64,000 nucleotides of DNA from Streptomyces sp. NBC_00442 (GCF_036014195.1 NZ_CP107918.1:5332001-5396000); one strand, 5' to 3'. Numbered from the stretch's first letter, positions 11,072-20,052 are shown. Program-made: numbers and translations. Notes: generated by a model not told the origin, from the sequence alone.

Positions 11072-11907
11072 CGCTGCAACAGCAGGAAGACCAGGACCAG
11101 CGGAACGATGGAGACGGCCGCCGCCACGAACAGCTCATGCAGACGCACCACTTGAGCCGTCGTGAACGTCGACAGAGCCACCTGGACCGTCCACGCCTCA
11201 CGGTCCTGCCCGATCACCAGCGGCCACAGAAAAGAATTCCAGGCACCGATGAACACAATGGTGGCGACGGCCGCGAACACCGGACGCGCATTGGGCACCA
11301 CGATCCGCCAGTACGTCCGCCAATACCCAAGACCGTCGACCCGCGCCGCATCCTCCAGCTCACGTGGAAATCCCGTGAAGAATTGGCGGAAGACGAAGCA
11401 CGCGAACCCCGAGAACAGGGTCGGAACGATCAGACCACGCAAGCTCGACACCCAGCCGAGCGACGACACAAGAACAAAACTTGGTACGAACGTGACCGCC
11501 GCCGGAACCATCAGCGTCCCGATCACCGCATAGAAGACCTGGTTGGCGAACCGGTACGGGATCCGCGCGAGCCCGTACCCGGCGAGCGAGGCCAACACCA
11601 CGGTCCCCACCGTCGTCGCCACCGCGATCAACGCCGAGTTGAGCAACGACCGCGCCATCGGGACCGCCGGATCCCCGAACACCTCCCGCACGTTCGACCA
11701 GTGCACCGTGGACGGGAAGAACGTCCACCCCGGCGACGTGATGTCCGCCTCGGAAGCCAGACCGTTGCGCACCAGCAGATAGAACGGAACCAGGAACAGC
11801 AGCGCCAGCACGACCAGAACCACCGCACGCAGAGCCCGCCCCGCCCGCACCAGCGCATCCTGCGGCCCCGCCCCCGCCCCCGCACCCGCCCGCCCCGGTG
11901 CCCTCAC
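11029..11907 (-). CDS. Carbohydrate ABC transporter permease (MalG type)
   Basis: 292-aa inner permease of a CUT1-type sugar importer. GTG 11907 overlaps the stop of the upstream permease (GTGA). About six membrane helices; the EAA loop that contacts the ATPase is ELEDAARVDGLGYWRTYWRIVVPNARP, with the expected G at its end. Begins after an Ala/Gly-rich basic N-terminus (RAPGRAGAGAGAGPQDA). Last gene of the operon binding protein-permease-permease; no ATPase gene follows, so the shared ATPase (MsiK in Streptomyces) must energise it. The C-terminal coding region overlaps the convergent regulator by 43 nt. Confidence 0.92.
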   Translation of the reverse strand: MRAPGRAGAGAGAGPQDALVRAGRALRAVVLVVLALLFLVPFYLLVRNGLASEADITSPGWTFFPSTVHWSNVREVFGDPAVPMARSLLNSALIAVATTVGTVVLASLAGYGLARIPYRFANQVFYAVIGTLMVPAAVTFVPSFVLVSSLGWVSSLRGLIVPTLFSGFACFVFRQFFTGFPRELEDAARVDGLGYWRTYWRIVVPNARPVFAAVATIVFIGAWNSFLWPLVIGQDREAWTVQVALSTFTTAQVVRLHELFVAAAVSIVPLVLVFLLLQRYIVAGVERSGIDD

Positions 11908-12812
11908 GCCTCGGCCTCCTTCCTGCCCAGACCGAACCAACGCGCCTGGAACACCGTCACCACCGCGATGATCAGAGCCAGGATCACCGCACCCGCACTG
12001 CCCATCCCCAGGTTCTGCCCCTGACCCAGCGCCGTGTAGTAGAGATACACCAACGGCGGCCGCGCATACGGCGGATAACCCCGCGCATCCGACAACAGGT
12101 TGTAGAACTCGTCGAACGCCTGAAACGCGTTGATCACCAACAACAGCACCACCGCGACCGAGGTCGTACGCAGCTGCGGAAAAGTGATGTGCCGGAACAC
12201 CTGCCAGCCAGGCCGCGCCCCGTCGACCGCGGCCGCCTCGTACAACCGGGGACTGATCCGCTGGAGCCCCGCCAGGAAGAGAATCATGTAGAACCCGGCC
12301 TGAAGCCACAGCCGCACCGTCACGATGACCAGCCAGTACCAGGGCGGATGCGTCGTCGACAGCCACGCCGTCTGATCGACACCGAACCAGCCGAGCACCG
12401 TGTTCGCCAGACCGAACCGCACCCCGTTGAAGATCGACAGCTTCCAGATCAGAGCCGCGACCACATACGAACAGGCGGCGGGCAGGAAGAACACCGAACG
12501 GAAGAACGCCTGGAAGCGCCGGGTCCGGTTCACCATGAGCGCGAGGGCCAGCGCCAGAACGTACGTCGCGGGCACGATGAACAGCGAGAACACCGCGAAC
12601 GTGCCCAGACTGGACGTGAACGCGCCGTCCCGCAGCATCGCCGTGTAATTGTCCAAGCCCACGAAGTCGGTGGGCGAGACCGTGTTGTGGGCGTCGAAGA
12701 AGCTCAGGTAGACACTCCACAGGAGCGGGACGTACGTGAAGAGAGCGAGCCCGGCCGCGAACGGCCCGACGAAGATCCAGAACCAGAGCGTGTTGCTCGC
12801 AGGGCGTCGCAC
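11904..12812 (-). CDS. Carbohydrate ABC transporter permease (MalF type)
   Basis: 302-aa membrane permease partner of the downstream MalG-type protein. GTG 12812 lies 5 nt after the stop of the binding-protein gene. Six TM helices; the EAA loop reads RLYEAAAVDGARPGWQVFRHITFPQLR. LDNYTAMLRDGAF and FFLPAACSYVVAALIW are typical of CUT1 first permeases. Together with the lipoprotein and second permease it imports an oligosaccharide or sugar; the sugar is not evident from sequence because no glycosidase or kinase is in the operon. Confidence 0.92.
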   Translation of the reverse strand: MRRPASNTLWFWIFVGPFAAGLALFTYVPLLWSVYLSFFDAHNTVSPTDFVGLDNYTAMLRDGAFTSSLGTFAVFSLFIVPATYVLALALALMVNRTRRFQAFFRSVFFLPAACSYVVAALIWKLSIFNGVRFGLANTVLGWFGVDQTAWLSTTHPPWYWLVIVTVRLWLQAGFYMILFLAGLQRISPRLYEAAAVDGARPGWQVFRHITFPQLRTTSVAVVLLLVINAFQAFDEFYNLLSDARGYPPYARPPLVYLYYTALGQGQNLGMGSAGAVILALIIAVVTVFQARWFGLGRKEAEA

Positions 12813-12817
12813 GGTGG

Positions 12818-14071
12818 TCAGCGCTTCTTCACCCGCTGAAGTTCGTCATTGGTCTTACGGATGACAGATTTCAACTCACCGTCAGGGCTTGCCCCGTCCT
12901 TGATGATCCGGCTCAGCGCATCCTGATAGGCGCTCTGCATCGTCGGCGTCCACAGCAACGGCTGCGCGTAACCGTTCTCCGTCACGAGCCCCACCACCTC
13001 GGCCGCCGCACCCTGCCTCAGCTTGGCCGCCTTCCTGGCGAGCGAGAGCCGGGCCGGGATGTGGAAGCCGTACGACAGCGCGAAGTCCTCCTGGAAATCG
13101 GCGCGTTCCACCCAGAGCCACTTCACATACGCCTTCGCCTCGGCCTGGCGCTTCGAGCGCGTCGACACCGCGGCGGCATACGCCCCGACCGGCACCGACG
13201 GCTTCCCGCCAGGACCGTCCTTCGGGAACGGCAGCACCCCGAAGTCGTCCCCGAGCGCCTGCTGCACCGCCGGCAGCGCCCACAGCCCCGACCACTGCAT
13301 CGCGGTCAGACCCTGCACGAACGCCGACGGGTCCGACCAGTCGCTCGGCGCACCCAGCAGCAGCGACTTGTCGGTGTACAGCGTGCGCAGCTTGCCGAGA
13401 GCACGGGCGGCCGCCGGGTCGTCGAAGCCCGCCCGGCCATCGCCGGTGACCAGACTCAACCCGGCCGCGTACAGCGGCGTACCGCCCAGTACACCCGCGC
13501 CGCCGTCGTTCCCGAGGAACAGCCCCTTGACCTTGTTCCTCGTCAACGCCCTGGCCGCGTCGACCAGTTCGTCCAGCGTGCCGGGCGGCTGGACACCCGC
13601 GTCCTTCAGGAGACTCCTGCGGTAGTAGAGGAACTGCGTGTCGACGACCTGCGGGACACCCCAGATCTTCCCGTCGTACGTCTTCGGCGCGAGCACCGCC
13701 GGATTGAAATCGTCCTTCACGCCGTCGAACAGAGCCGTGAGATCCGTGACCTGCCCGCCCTGAATCTGGTCAAGGGTCGGCCCGTTCACCTCGAAGACGT
13801 CCGGCCCCGACGCCGTGAGCAGCGCCGCCGCCGTCTGCTGGTCGTAATTGCCCGGCCGCCACTGCACCGTGACCTTCGCCCCGTCGTACGCGGCCGCGTA
13901 CCGGCGCACCGCCGCCTCGGTCCCGCTCTCCCCGTACTGGTGATACCAGTGGGCGAGCGCGACCTCGCCGTCAGCCGAACCGCCCTTGTCCCGGCCCGAG
14001 TTGGAGCCGCACGCGGTGAGCAGGCCGAGAGCGGCCCCCGTGCCGAGCAGTGCCCTGCGGCTGATCGTCAT
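12818..14071 (-). CDS. Sugar-binding lipoprotein of ABC importer
   Basis: Extracellular solute-binding protein family 1, 417 aa. Begins MTISRRALLGTGAALGLLTACGSNSG: twin-arginine-like SRRALLG, hydrophobic stretch, and lipobox LTAC with Cys21 as lipidation site. Mature part contains the family pattern HWYHQYGESGTEAAVRR, PDVFEVNG, and the closed-lid block GLTAMQWSGLWALPAVQQ. First gene of the importer operon. Upstream lies a 20-bp direct repeat (14089-14131), a possible control site. Substrate unknown. Confidence 0.92.
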   Translation of the reverse strand: MTISRRALLGTGAALGLLTACGSNSGRDKGGSADGEVALAHWYHQYGESGTEAAVRRYAAAYDGAKVTVQWRPGNYDQQTAAALLTASGPDVFEVNGPTLDQIQGGQVTDLTALFDGVKDDFNPAVLAPKTYDGKIWGVPQVVDTQFLYYRRSLLKDAGVQPPGTLDELVDAARALTRNKVKGLFLGNDGGAGVLGGTPLYAAGLSLVTGDGRAGFDDPAAARALGKLRTLYTDKSLLLGAPSDWSDPSAFVQGLTAMQWSGLWALPAVQQALGDDFGVLPFPKDGPGGKPSVPVGAYAAAVSTRSKRQAEAKAYVKWLWVERADFQEDFALSYGFHIPARLSLARKAAKLRQGAAAEVVGLVTENGYAQPLLWTPTMQSAYQDALSRIIKDGASPDGELKSVIRKTNDELQRVKKR

Positions 14072-14088
14072 GGCGTACGCCCCTCGCT

Positions 14089-14131
14089 CGTCATCCCGCC
14101 GTACCGCTGTCCGTCATCCCGCCGTACCGCT
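14089..14131. promoter_or_regulatory. 20-bp direct repeat upstream of sugar importer
   Basis: CGTCATCCCGCCGTACCGCT occurs at 14089-14108 and 14112-14131, 23 bp apart, starting 18 bp before the binding-protein start. Could be an operator or a small duplication in the leader. Confidence 0.5.
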
Positions 14132-14304
14132 CAACGATCAACCATGAGGGACGATTGCGACAGGGCTATTGCGGCGGTGTGTCGGTCGCGGACGCACCCC
14201 GCGTGAGGAGGCCGAAAAAATTGACCGCGAGACGGCGATGAGTTTCCGCCCGGCCCGCCGTCTACCCCTCGTAAGCGATGCCACCGCCCCCGAGGGAGCA
14301 CACC

Positions 14305-14709
14305 ATGCCCACCATGATCTTCGTCAATCTGCCGGTGAAGGACCTGGACCGTTCCAAGGAATTCTTCGGCAAGCTGGGCTACACCTTCAACCCCCAGTTC
14401 ACCGACGAGAACGCCGGCTGCCTGGTCATCAGCGACACGATCTACGCCATGCTCCTGACCGAGCCGTTCTTCAAGGGGTTCACCCAGCGCCAGATCGCCG
14501 ACACCGCCACCACCGTCGAGTCGATCGTCTGCCTCAGCGCGGACAGCCGCGAAGAAGTCGACCGCCTCGTCGACACCGCGCTGACCTCCGGCGGCGCGCC
14601 CGCCAACGACACCATGGAACAGGGCCCCATGTACGGCCGCTCCTTCCTGGACCCCGACGGGCACCACTGGGAGGTCATGTACATGGACCCGGCCGCGGTC
14701 AACGGCTGA
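14305..14709 (+). CDS. VOC family protein (glyoxalase/dioxygenase fold)
   Basis: 134 aa, ATG 14305 with GAGGGAG upstream. Two beta-alpha-beta-beta-beta repeats of the vicinal-oxygen-chelate fold: MIFVNLPVKDLDRSKEFFGKLGY opens the first and RSFLDPDGHHWEVMYMD closes the second. The PDGHHWEV ending is typical of the 'extradiol-like glyoxalase' (PhnB/lactoylglutathione lyase-like) subgroup with a metal-ligand Glu. Cytosolic; substrate unknown. Stands alone, followed by a 21-bp tandem repeat and converging on the SDR of the nir operon. Confidence 0.88.
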   Translation: MPTMIFVNLPVKDLDRSKEFFGKLGYTFNPQFTDENAGCLVISDTIYAMLLTEPFFKGFTQRQIADTATTVESIVCLSADSREEVDRLVDTALTSGGAPANDTMEQGPMYGRSFLDPDGHHWEVMYMDPAAVNG

Positions 14710-14770
14710 CGGCTGACAGGGATCACGGGACGGCTGACAGGGATCACGGGACGGCTGACAGAAATCAACG
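14709..14770. repeat. 21-bp tandem repeat, about 2.8 copies
   Basis: ACGGCTGACAGGGATCACGGG starts at 14709, 14730 and (diverging after 13 bases) 14751. It begins in the stop codon of the VOC gene and fills the gap to the convergent SDR gene. Confidence 0.9.
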
Positions 14771-14811
14771 ACTGGCAGCGATCATCTGCCGGCCCTTGCG
14801 TCACGCCACCA

Positions 14812-15732
14812 CTACACCCCGTACGTCACGCCGGTGAGCCCCTCGGACGCCGACCACAGGCGCTCACCGGCGACGTCGTTCAGCGTCCAGGCCGCCCGCC
14901 AGGACGGGGCGGGGGCGCCGCGCCACATCATCAGGGACGGCCCCGTGAACGAGTCGGGCCGCACCCCCGGCGCGGTCGCCGCGTACAGCGTGGGCAGCGC
15001 GCCGGCCTCGGCGGGCTGGGCCATGATCCGATTGCCGAGCTCGACGATCCGCTCGGCCGTCCTGCGGCCCTCCATCCGTACGGCCTGCGTCTGCAGGTTG
15101 GTGGCGGCGTAACCGGGATGCGCGGCCGCCGCCACGACATCCGAACCCGCCGCCGCGAGCCGCCGCGCCAGCTCGTGGACGAACAGCAGATTCGCCGACT
15201 TGGAGCGGCCGTAGGCGACCCAACGCCGGTAGCGGCGCTCACTGTTCAGATCACGGATGTCAATATTGGCCAGCGCGTGCATGCCACTCGACAGGCTCAC
15301 CACGCGGCCCGCCCCGGCCGCCCGCAACCGGGGCAGGAGCAGCCCGGTGAGCGCGAAGTGGCCGAGATGGTTGACCCCGAACTGCGTCTCGAACCCGTCG
15401 GCGGTCCTGCCGTGGGGGAGCGCCATCACGCCCGCGTTGTTGATCAGCAGATCGAGCCGCTCGTACGGGAAGGCCTCCGCGAACGCCCGCACCGAGGCGA
15501 GGTCGGCCAGATCGAGCCGCCTGAACTCCACGTCCGCGCCCGGGACCTCACGGCGCACGCGCTCCCCGGCCTCCTGGCCCCGCGCCTCGCTGCGACAGGC
15601 CAGCACCACCCGCGCGCCGCGACGGGCGAGCTCGCGCGCGGTGACGAGACCGATCCCGCTGTTCGCCCCGGTGACGACCGCCGTGCGGCCGCTCTGATCG
15701 GGGATGTCCTGAGCGCTCCAGCCACGATTCAT
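14812..15732 (-). CDS. Short-chain dehydrogenase/reductase, retinol-dehydrogenase-like
   Basis: 306-aa NAD(P)-dependent oxidoreductase. Rossmann motif TAVVTGANSGIGLVTAREL (TGxxxGIG), NNAGVM, catalytic Ser in VVSLSSG and YGRSK (Tyr-X3-Lys). The long form without signal peptide fits the 'oxidoreductase/RDH-like' group common in actinomycetes. Its ATG (15732) overlaps the nirD stop by 4 nt (ATGA), so it is translated as the last gene of the nir operon. Whether it acts in nitrogen metabolism or is only co-transcribed cannot be told from sequence. Confidence 0.92.
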   Translation of the reverse strand: MNRGWSAQDIPDQSGRTAVVTGANSGIGLVTARELARRGARVVLACRSEARGQEAGERVRREVPGADVEFRRLDLADLASVRAFAEAFPYERLDLLINNAGVMALPHGRTADGFETQFGVNHLGHFALTGLLLPRLRAAGAGRVVSLSSGMHALANIDIRDLNSERRYRRWVAYGRSKSANLLFVHELARRLAAAGSDVVAAAAHPGYAATNLQTQAVRMEGRRTAERIVELGNRIMAQPAEAGALPTLYAATAPGVRPDSFTGPSLMMWRGAPAPSWRAAWTLNDVAGERLWSASEGLTGVTYGV

Positions 15733-16127
15733 ACGCCCACCGTACCGGCCGGTATGCCGGGAGGGGGTGTGGTCGGCCGGCGGGAATGCTCGGGCACGTG
15801 CGTCTGCACGGTCACATACGTCCGTACGGTCTGCGCCTCGTCGTCGAGGCAGGCCCCGGTCTCCAGGTCGAAGCGGTGCCTGAGGAGCGGGGAGGCCACG
15901 TAGGGGCGGCCCTCCGGTGTCGAGCCGAGCAGTCCGCGGGAGAGGACGTAGGCGCCGGTGAACGGGTCACGGTTGTCGATCGCGTACGTCCGGCCGCGCC
16001 GGTCGGTGAAGACGGCGGCCTGGCGGCCGTCGGGCAGGAGGGCGGCGACGCCGCGTCCCGGTGTGAGGCGGGCGGTCTCGCAGACAGCGATCGAGCCTTC
16101 TTCCAGCTTGAGGTGGACCATGGTCAT
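15729..16127 (-). CDS. nirD: Nitrite reductase (NADH) small subunit
   Basis: 132-aa Rieske-fold partner of NirB in assimilatory nitrite reduction, cytosolic. Contains GRGVAALLPDGRQAAVFTDRRG and YAIDNRDPFTGAYVLSRGL, the standard NirD pattern; it lacks the Cys/His ligands of true Rieske proteins, as NirD usually does. ATG 16127 overlaps the nirB stop by 4 nt (ATGA) and decides the start. The C-terminus is extended by a Pro-rich tail (PEHSRRPTTPPPGIPAG). Confidence 0.93.
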   Translation of the reverse strand: MTMVHLKLEEGSIAVCETARLTPGRGVAALLPDGRQAAVFTDRRGRTYAIDNRDPFTGAYVLSRGLLGSTPEGRPYVASPLLRHRFDLETGACLDDEAQTVRTYVTVQTHVPEHSRRPTTPPPGIPAGTVGV

Positions 16128-18637
16128 CGGGTGGCTCCCAGGGTGAGGAGGGGAAGTTCCGGCTTGATCTGGTCGCGCTCGGGCACGAAGCGCACCGAGG
16201 GGTCGGGCGCGCCGGGCGCGTTCACGAAGGACACGAAGCGGGCGAGGCGCTCGGGGTCGTCGAGGGTTCCGGCCCATTCGTCGCGGTAGCCCGCCACGTG
16301 CGCGGCCATCAGGGCTTCGAGCTCGGCGCAGATGCCGAGCGAGTCGTCGACCACCACGTCCCTGACGTGGCCGAGGCCTCCCTCGATCCGCTCCAGCCAC
16401 ACCGAGGTGCGCTCCAGGCGGTCGGCGGTGCGGATGTAGAACATCAGGAATCTGTCGATCAGACGGACAAGTTCGTCATCCGTCAGGTCCTGGGCGAGCA
16501 GATCGGCGTGGCGCGGGCTCGCGCCGCCGTTGCCGCCGACGTACAGGTTCCATCCGTTGGCCGTGGCGATGATGCCGAAGTCCTTCGACTGGGCCTCGGC
16601 GCACTCGCGGGCGCACCCGGAGACCGCCGATTTCAGTTTGTGCGGTGAGCGCAGGCCCCGGTAGCGGAGCTCCAGGTCGATCGCCATCCGTACCGAATCC
16701 TGCACCCCGTAGCGGCACCACGTCTGTCCCACACACGACTTGACGGTGCGCAGTGACTTTCCGTACGCGTGCCCGGACTCGAAGCCGGCGTCCACCAACC
16801 GGGCCCAGATGGCGGGGAGTTGGTCGACGCGGGCGCCGAAGAGGTCGATGCGCTGGCCGCCCGTGATCTTCGTGTAGAGGCCGAAGTCGCGGGCGACTTC
16901 GCCGATCACGATGAGTTTCTCCGGGGTGATCTCGCCGCCGGGGATGCGCGGCACGACCGAATAGGAGCCGTTGCGCTGCAAGTTGGCGAGGAAGTGGTCG
17001 TTGGTGTCCTGGAGCGCGGCCTGTTCGCCGTCCAGGATGTGCCCGTTGCCGAGGGCGGCCAGGATGGAGGCGACCGTGGGTTTGCAGATCTCGCAGCCCT
17101 CGCCGCCCCGCGCCTGGGTGCGCCCGTGTCCGTCGAGGAGTTCGGTGAAGGTCGTCAGGCGCAGGGCGAGCGCGATCTCGTACAGCTCTTGGCGGGTCTG
17201 GGCGAAGCAGGTGCACAACCCGGTGTCGCCGGACTTCGGCAGCAGCATCTCCAGTGTCCTGACGCAACTGCCGCATCCCGTACCGGCCTTGGTGCACCGT
17301 TTGACGTCGGGCAGCGTGGCGCAGGCGGTGATGGCTTCCTTGGTGACGTTGTGGCAGGAGCAGATGACGGCGTCGTCGGGCAGCGATTCCGGGCCGAGCG
17401 CGGCCGGCGTGCCGAGCCCGGCCGGCAGGACCAGCTGCTCGGGGGCGACCGGCGGGACGTGCCCGGTGAGCGGGCGCAGCATGGCGTAGGCGTCGGCGTC
17501 GCCGACCAGGACGCCGCCGAGGAGCAGACCGTCGGAGGAGATGACGAGCTTCTTGTAGACGCCGGAGCGGGAGTCGGAGTAGACGACGTCGAGGCTGCCT
17601 GCGGCGGTGCCGTGCGCGTCGCCGAACGATGCGACGTCGACGCCGAGCAGTTTCAGTTTGGTCGACAGGTCGGCCCCGGTGAAGGCGCGTTCGGCGGTGG
17701 CGGCGATGGTGTCGGCGGCGGTCTCCGCCATGTCGTAGCCGGGTGCGACGAGCCCGTACACCCGGCCGTCCGAGGCCAGGGCGCACTCGCCGATCGCGAA
17801 GACCGCGGGGTCGCTGGTGCGGCACTGCTCGTCGACGACGATGCCGCCGCGTTCGCCGACGGCGAGTCCGCAGGCGCGGGCCAGCTGGTCGCGGGGGCGG
17901 ACGCCGGCGGAGAAGACCACGAGGTCGGTCGACAGATGAGAGCTGTCGGAAAGTGTCATTCCATTGACGCGTCCCTCACCGTCCGCGGTGATGTCCTGGG
18001 TGCCGACCCCCGTGTGAACGGTGAGGCCCATGTTCTCGATGGTGCGCAGCAGCGCCGCGCCGCCGCCCTCGTCGACCTGTACCGGCATCAGGCGTGGCGC
18101 GAATTCCACGATGTGGGTGTCGAGGCCGAGCCCGCGCAACGCACCTGCCGCCTCCAGGCCGAGGAGGCCGCCGCCCACCACCGCGCCGGTCGTCGCGGTC
18201 TTCGCGTACGCCTCGATGGCGAGCAGGTCCTCGATGGTGCGGTAGACGAAGCAGCCGGGGAGGTCCTTGCCCGGGACGGGCGGTACGAAGGGGTACGAGC
18301 CGGTCGCCAGGACGAGCGTGTCGTACGCGAAGGTGCGGCCCGAGCGGGCGGTGACGGTGCGCGACGCCCGGTCGATCGTCTCGGCGGGGTCGTCCAGGTG
18401 CAGCTCCATGCCGTGCTCGCGCAGGAAGCCGTCGGGCACGAGGCCGAGCTGGTCGGGTGTCCTTCCCTCGAAGTACGAGGTGAGGTGGACGCGGTCGTAC
18501 GCCGGGCGGGGCTCCTCGCACAGCACGACCACCCGGGTCCGCCCGGTCGCCCCGCGCTCGGCGAGGGCCTCCAGGAAGCGCTGGCCGACCATGCCGTGGC
18601 CGATGACCACGAGGGTGGGAAGGTGTTCGGTGGGCAC
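16124..18637 (-). CDS. nirB: Nitrite reductase (NADH) large subunit
   Basis: 837-aa siroheme flavoprotein reducing nitrite to ammonium with NAD(P)H. Order: FAD/NAD(P)-binding reductase (1-about 400; VVIGHGMVGQRFLEAL), BFD-like [2Fe-2S] domain (AVICSCHNVTKEAI, then GTGCGSC), second BFD-like Cys pair (GEGCEICKP), then the siroheme/[4Fe-4S] ferredoxin-half domains with CVGQTWCRYG and SGCARECAEA supplying the four cluster Cys. GTG 18637 lies 1 nt after the stop of the upstream flavin reductase. Siroheme can be supplied by the chelatase at 36388-37284. Known in S. coelicolor: nir genes are controlled by GlnR with NnaR. Confidence 0.96.
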   Translation of the reverse strand: MPTEHLPTLVVIGHGMVGQRFLEALAERGATGRTRVVVLCEEPRPAYDRVHLTSYFEGRTPDQLGLVPDGFLREHGMELHLDDPAETIDRASRTVTARSGRTFAYDTLVLATGSYPFVPPVPGKDLPGCFVYRTIEDLLAIEAYAKTATTGAVVGGGLLGLEAAGALRGLGLDTHIVEFAPRLMPVQVDEGGGAALLRTIENMGLTVHTGVGTQDITADGEGRVNGMTLSDSSHLSTDLVVFSAGVRPRDQLARACGLAVGERGGIVVDEQCRTSDPAVFAIGECALASDGRVYGLVAPGYDMAETAADTIAATAERAFTGADLSTKLKLLGVDVASFGDAHGTAAGSLDVVYSDSRSGVYKKLVISSDGLLLGGVLVGDADAYAMLRPLTGHVPPVAPEQLVLPAGLGTPAALGPESLPDDAVICSCHNVTKEAITACATLPDVKRCTKAGTGCGSCVRTLEMLLPKSGDTGLCTCFAQTRQELYEIALALRLTTFTELLDGHGRTQARGGEGCEICKPTVASILAALGNGHILDGEQAALQDTNDHFLANLQRNGSYSVVPRIPGGEITPEKLIVIGEVARDFGLYTKITGGQRIDLFGARVDQLPAIWARLVDAGFESGHAYGKSLRTVKSCVGQTWCRYGVQDSVRMAIDLELRYRGLRSPHKLKSAVSGCARECAEAQSKDFGIIATANGWNLYVGGNGGASPRHADLLAQDLTDDELVRLIDRFLMFYIRTADRLERTSVWLERIEGGLGHVRDVVVDDSLGICAELEALMAAHVAGYRDEWAGTLDDPERLARFVSFVNAPGAPDPSVRFVPERDQIKPELPLLTLGATR

Positions 18638-18638
18638 G

Positions 18639-19811
18639 TCAGGAACCTCCGTCGTGGGTGAGCAGGTGGAGCAGGGGCGTGTCGGGCAGGTCCTCGTCGC
18701 CCTCCCAGGTCCGGGCGAGCGTCCCGACCGCGCCGAGATCGCCGACGAGTACGCCCCCGACCAGGCGGTCGCCGCGCACGACGACCTTGCGGTAGGCGCC
18801 CCGGGTCGCGTCCGCGAGGTGGGCCACGTCGTCGCCGGGGCGTGGTGTGGGCTCGCCGAACGCGGCCAGGTCCAGGGGACGCGGGCCGCCCAGGGTGAGC
18901 CGGGTGAGGCCCCGGGTCCCCGGATAGGAGCCGTGCCCGGTGGCGAGCAACCTCCCCAGCGCGTCGGCCTGTTCGAGCGCGGGGCCCGCGAGTCCGTACA
19001 CCGTGCCGCGATGCTCGGCGCAGTCGCCGACGGCGTGGATGAAGGGGTCGGAGGTGCGCAGCTCGTCGTCGACGACGACGCCTCGGCGGACTTCGAGCCC
19101 GGCGGCGAGGGCGAGGCCGGTGCGGGGGCGGACGCCGGTGGCGAGGACGACGAGTTCGGCGCCGAGGACGAAGCCGTCGGCGAGCTCGACGTCGGTGCCG
19201 GCCGGTCCCGTGAGCCCGCGCACCCGGCACTCGGTGTGTACTTCCACGCCGAGGCGTTCGAGATGGATGCGCACCAAGGCGGATGCGACGTCGTCCAGTT
19301 GACGTTCCATCAGACGCTCGCCTTGTTGGGCGAGGACGACCTGGGTTCCTCGTTCGGCGAGCGCCCGCGCCGCCATCACCCCGAGCAGCCCGCCTCCGAT
19401 GACTACGGCGCGGGCGCCCGCGCGGGCCCGATCGCGCAGGGCGATCGCGTCGTCGAGGGTGCGGAAGGGGTGCACTCCGTCGGGCAGTCGGCCCTCGCGC
19501 AGGCCCCGCAGCGGCGGCAGTACCGGGTTGGAGCCGGTCGCGAGCACGAGGCGGCCGTAGGGGACGGCGCTGCCGTCGTCGCAGTGCACCACCCGGGCCG
19601 CGCGGTCGATCCGCGCCGCCCGCACACCCCGGCGCACCGGCACCGGGGGCAGGGTGATGACCTCGGGCCCGTAGCGTCCGGCGAGGACCTCCGCGAGGAG
19701 CACCCGGTTGTACGGTGCGTGGGCCTCCTCGCCGATGACGGTCACCGGGACATGCCGGGCCAGGCGGGCACCCGCCGTGCCGCCGCCGATCACCACGATG
19801 TCCGTACTCAT
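18639..19811 (-). CDS. NirB-like FAD/NAD(P)-dependent oxidoreductase
   Basis: 390 aa, first gene of the nir operon. Two Rossmann motifs: DIVVIGGGTAGARLA (FAD) and AVVIGGGLLGVMAARAL (NAD(P)), and FIHAVGDCAEHRG, the second FAD contact. It is related to the first 400 residues of NirB but has no iron-sulfur or siroheme part, so it is a free-standing reductase, possibly an electron donor or nitrite-reductase accessory. It may instead have arisen as a duplicate of the nirB 5' part. One base separates it from nirB. A candidate GlnR box lies just upstream. Confidence 0.9.
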   Translation of the reverse strand: MSTDIVVIGGGTAGARLARHVPVTVIGEEAHAPYNRVLLAEVLAGRYGPEVITLPPVPVRRGVRAARIDRAARVVHCDDGSAVPYGRLVLATGSNPVLPPLRGLREGRLPDGVHPFRTLDDAIALRDRARAGARAVVIGGGLLGVMAARALAERGTQVVLAQQGERLMERQLDDVASALVRIHLERLGVEVHTECRVRGLTGPAGTDVELADGFVLGAELVVLATGVRPRTGLALAAGLEVRRGVVVDDELRTSDPFIHAVGDCAEHRGTVYGLAGPALEQADALGRLLATGHGSYPGTRGLTRLTLGGPRPLDLAAFGEPTPRPGDDVAHLADATRGAYRKVVVRGDRLVGGVLVGDLGAVGTLARTWEGDEDLPDTPLLHLLTHDGGS

Positions 19812-19833
19812 GTGCCCAGCGTGGGCGCCGGCT

Positions 19834-19871
19834 GTTTCCCGACCGCATCCCGGCGATTACCGCGGGGGAAC
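19834..19871 (-). promoter_or_regulatory. Candidate GlnR box upstream of the nir operon
   Basis: Read on the minus strand, half-sites GTTCC, GTAAT, GATGC and GAAAC follow one another with exactly 6-bp spacers. This matches the gTnAc-n6-GaAAc-n6 spacing of Streptomyces GlnR sites; only the last half-site is a perfect match. It ends 22 bp before the ATG. Confidence 0.5.
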
Positions 19872-20052
19872 CTTGCGCTCAGCGGAGCGGGGGGCGGGGT
19901 GTGAGGGGCGGGGTGTGAGGGGCGGGCTCGCGCCGGTTCTCCGGGGTGGGGGGCGACTCGCGTCGATGGTGGGGGGGGGTGGGGTAAACCGAACCATGAA
20001 GATCCGTGCTGGCACGATCGAATGGGCGGCGTGTGGGCGGGAGCCTTGGGAC

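Noticed and set aside
16769..18661. 630-codon frame on the plus strand across nirB
   Set aside because: Antisense shadow: Gly/Asp/Val-rich with no domain, while nirB on the minus strand has complete cofactor motifs.
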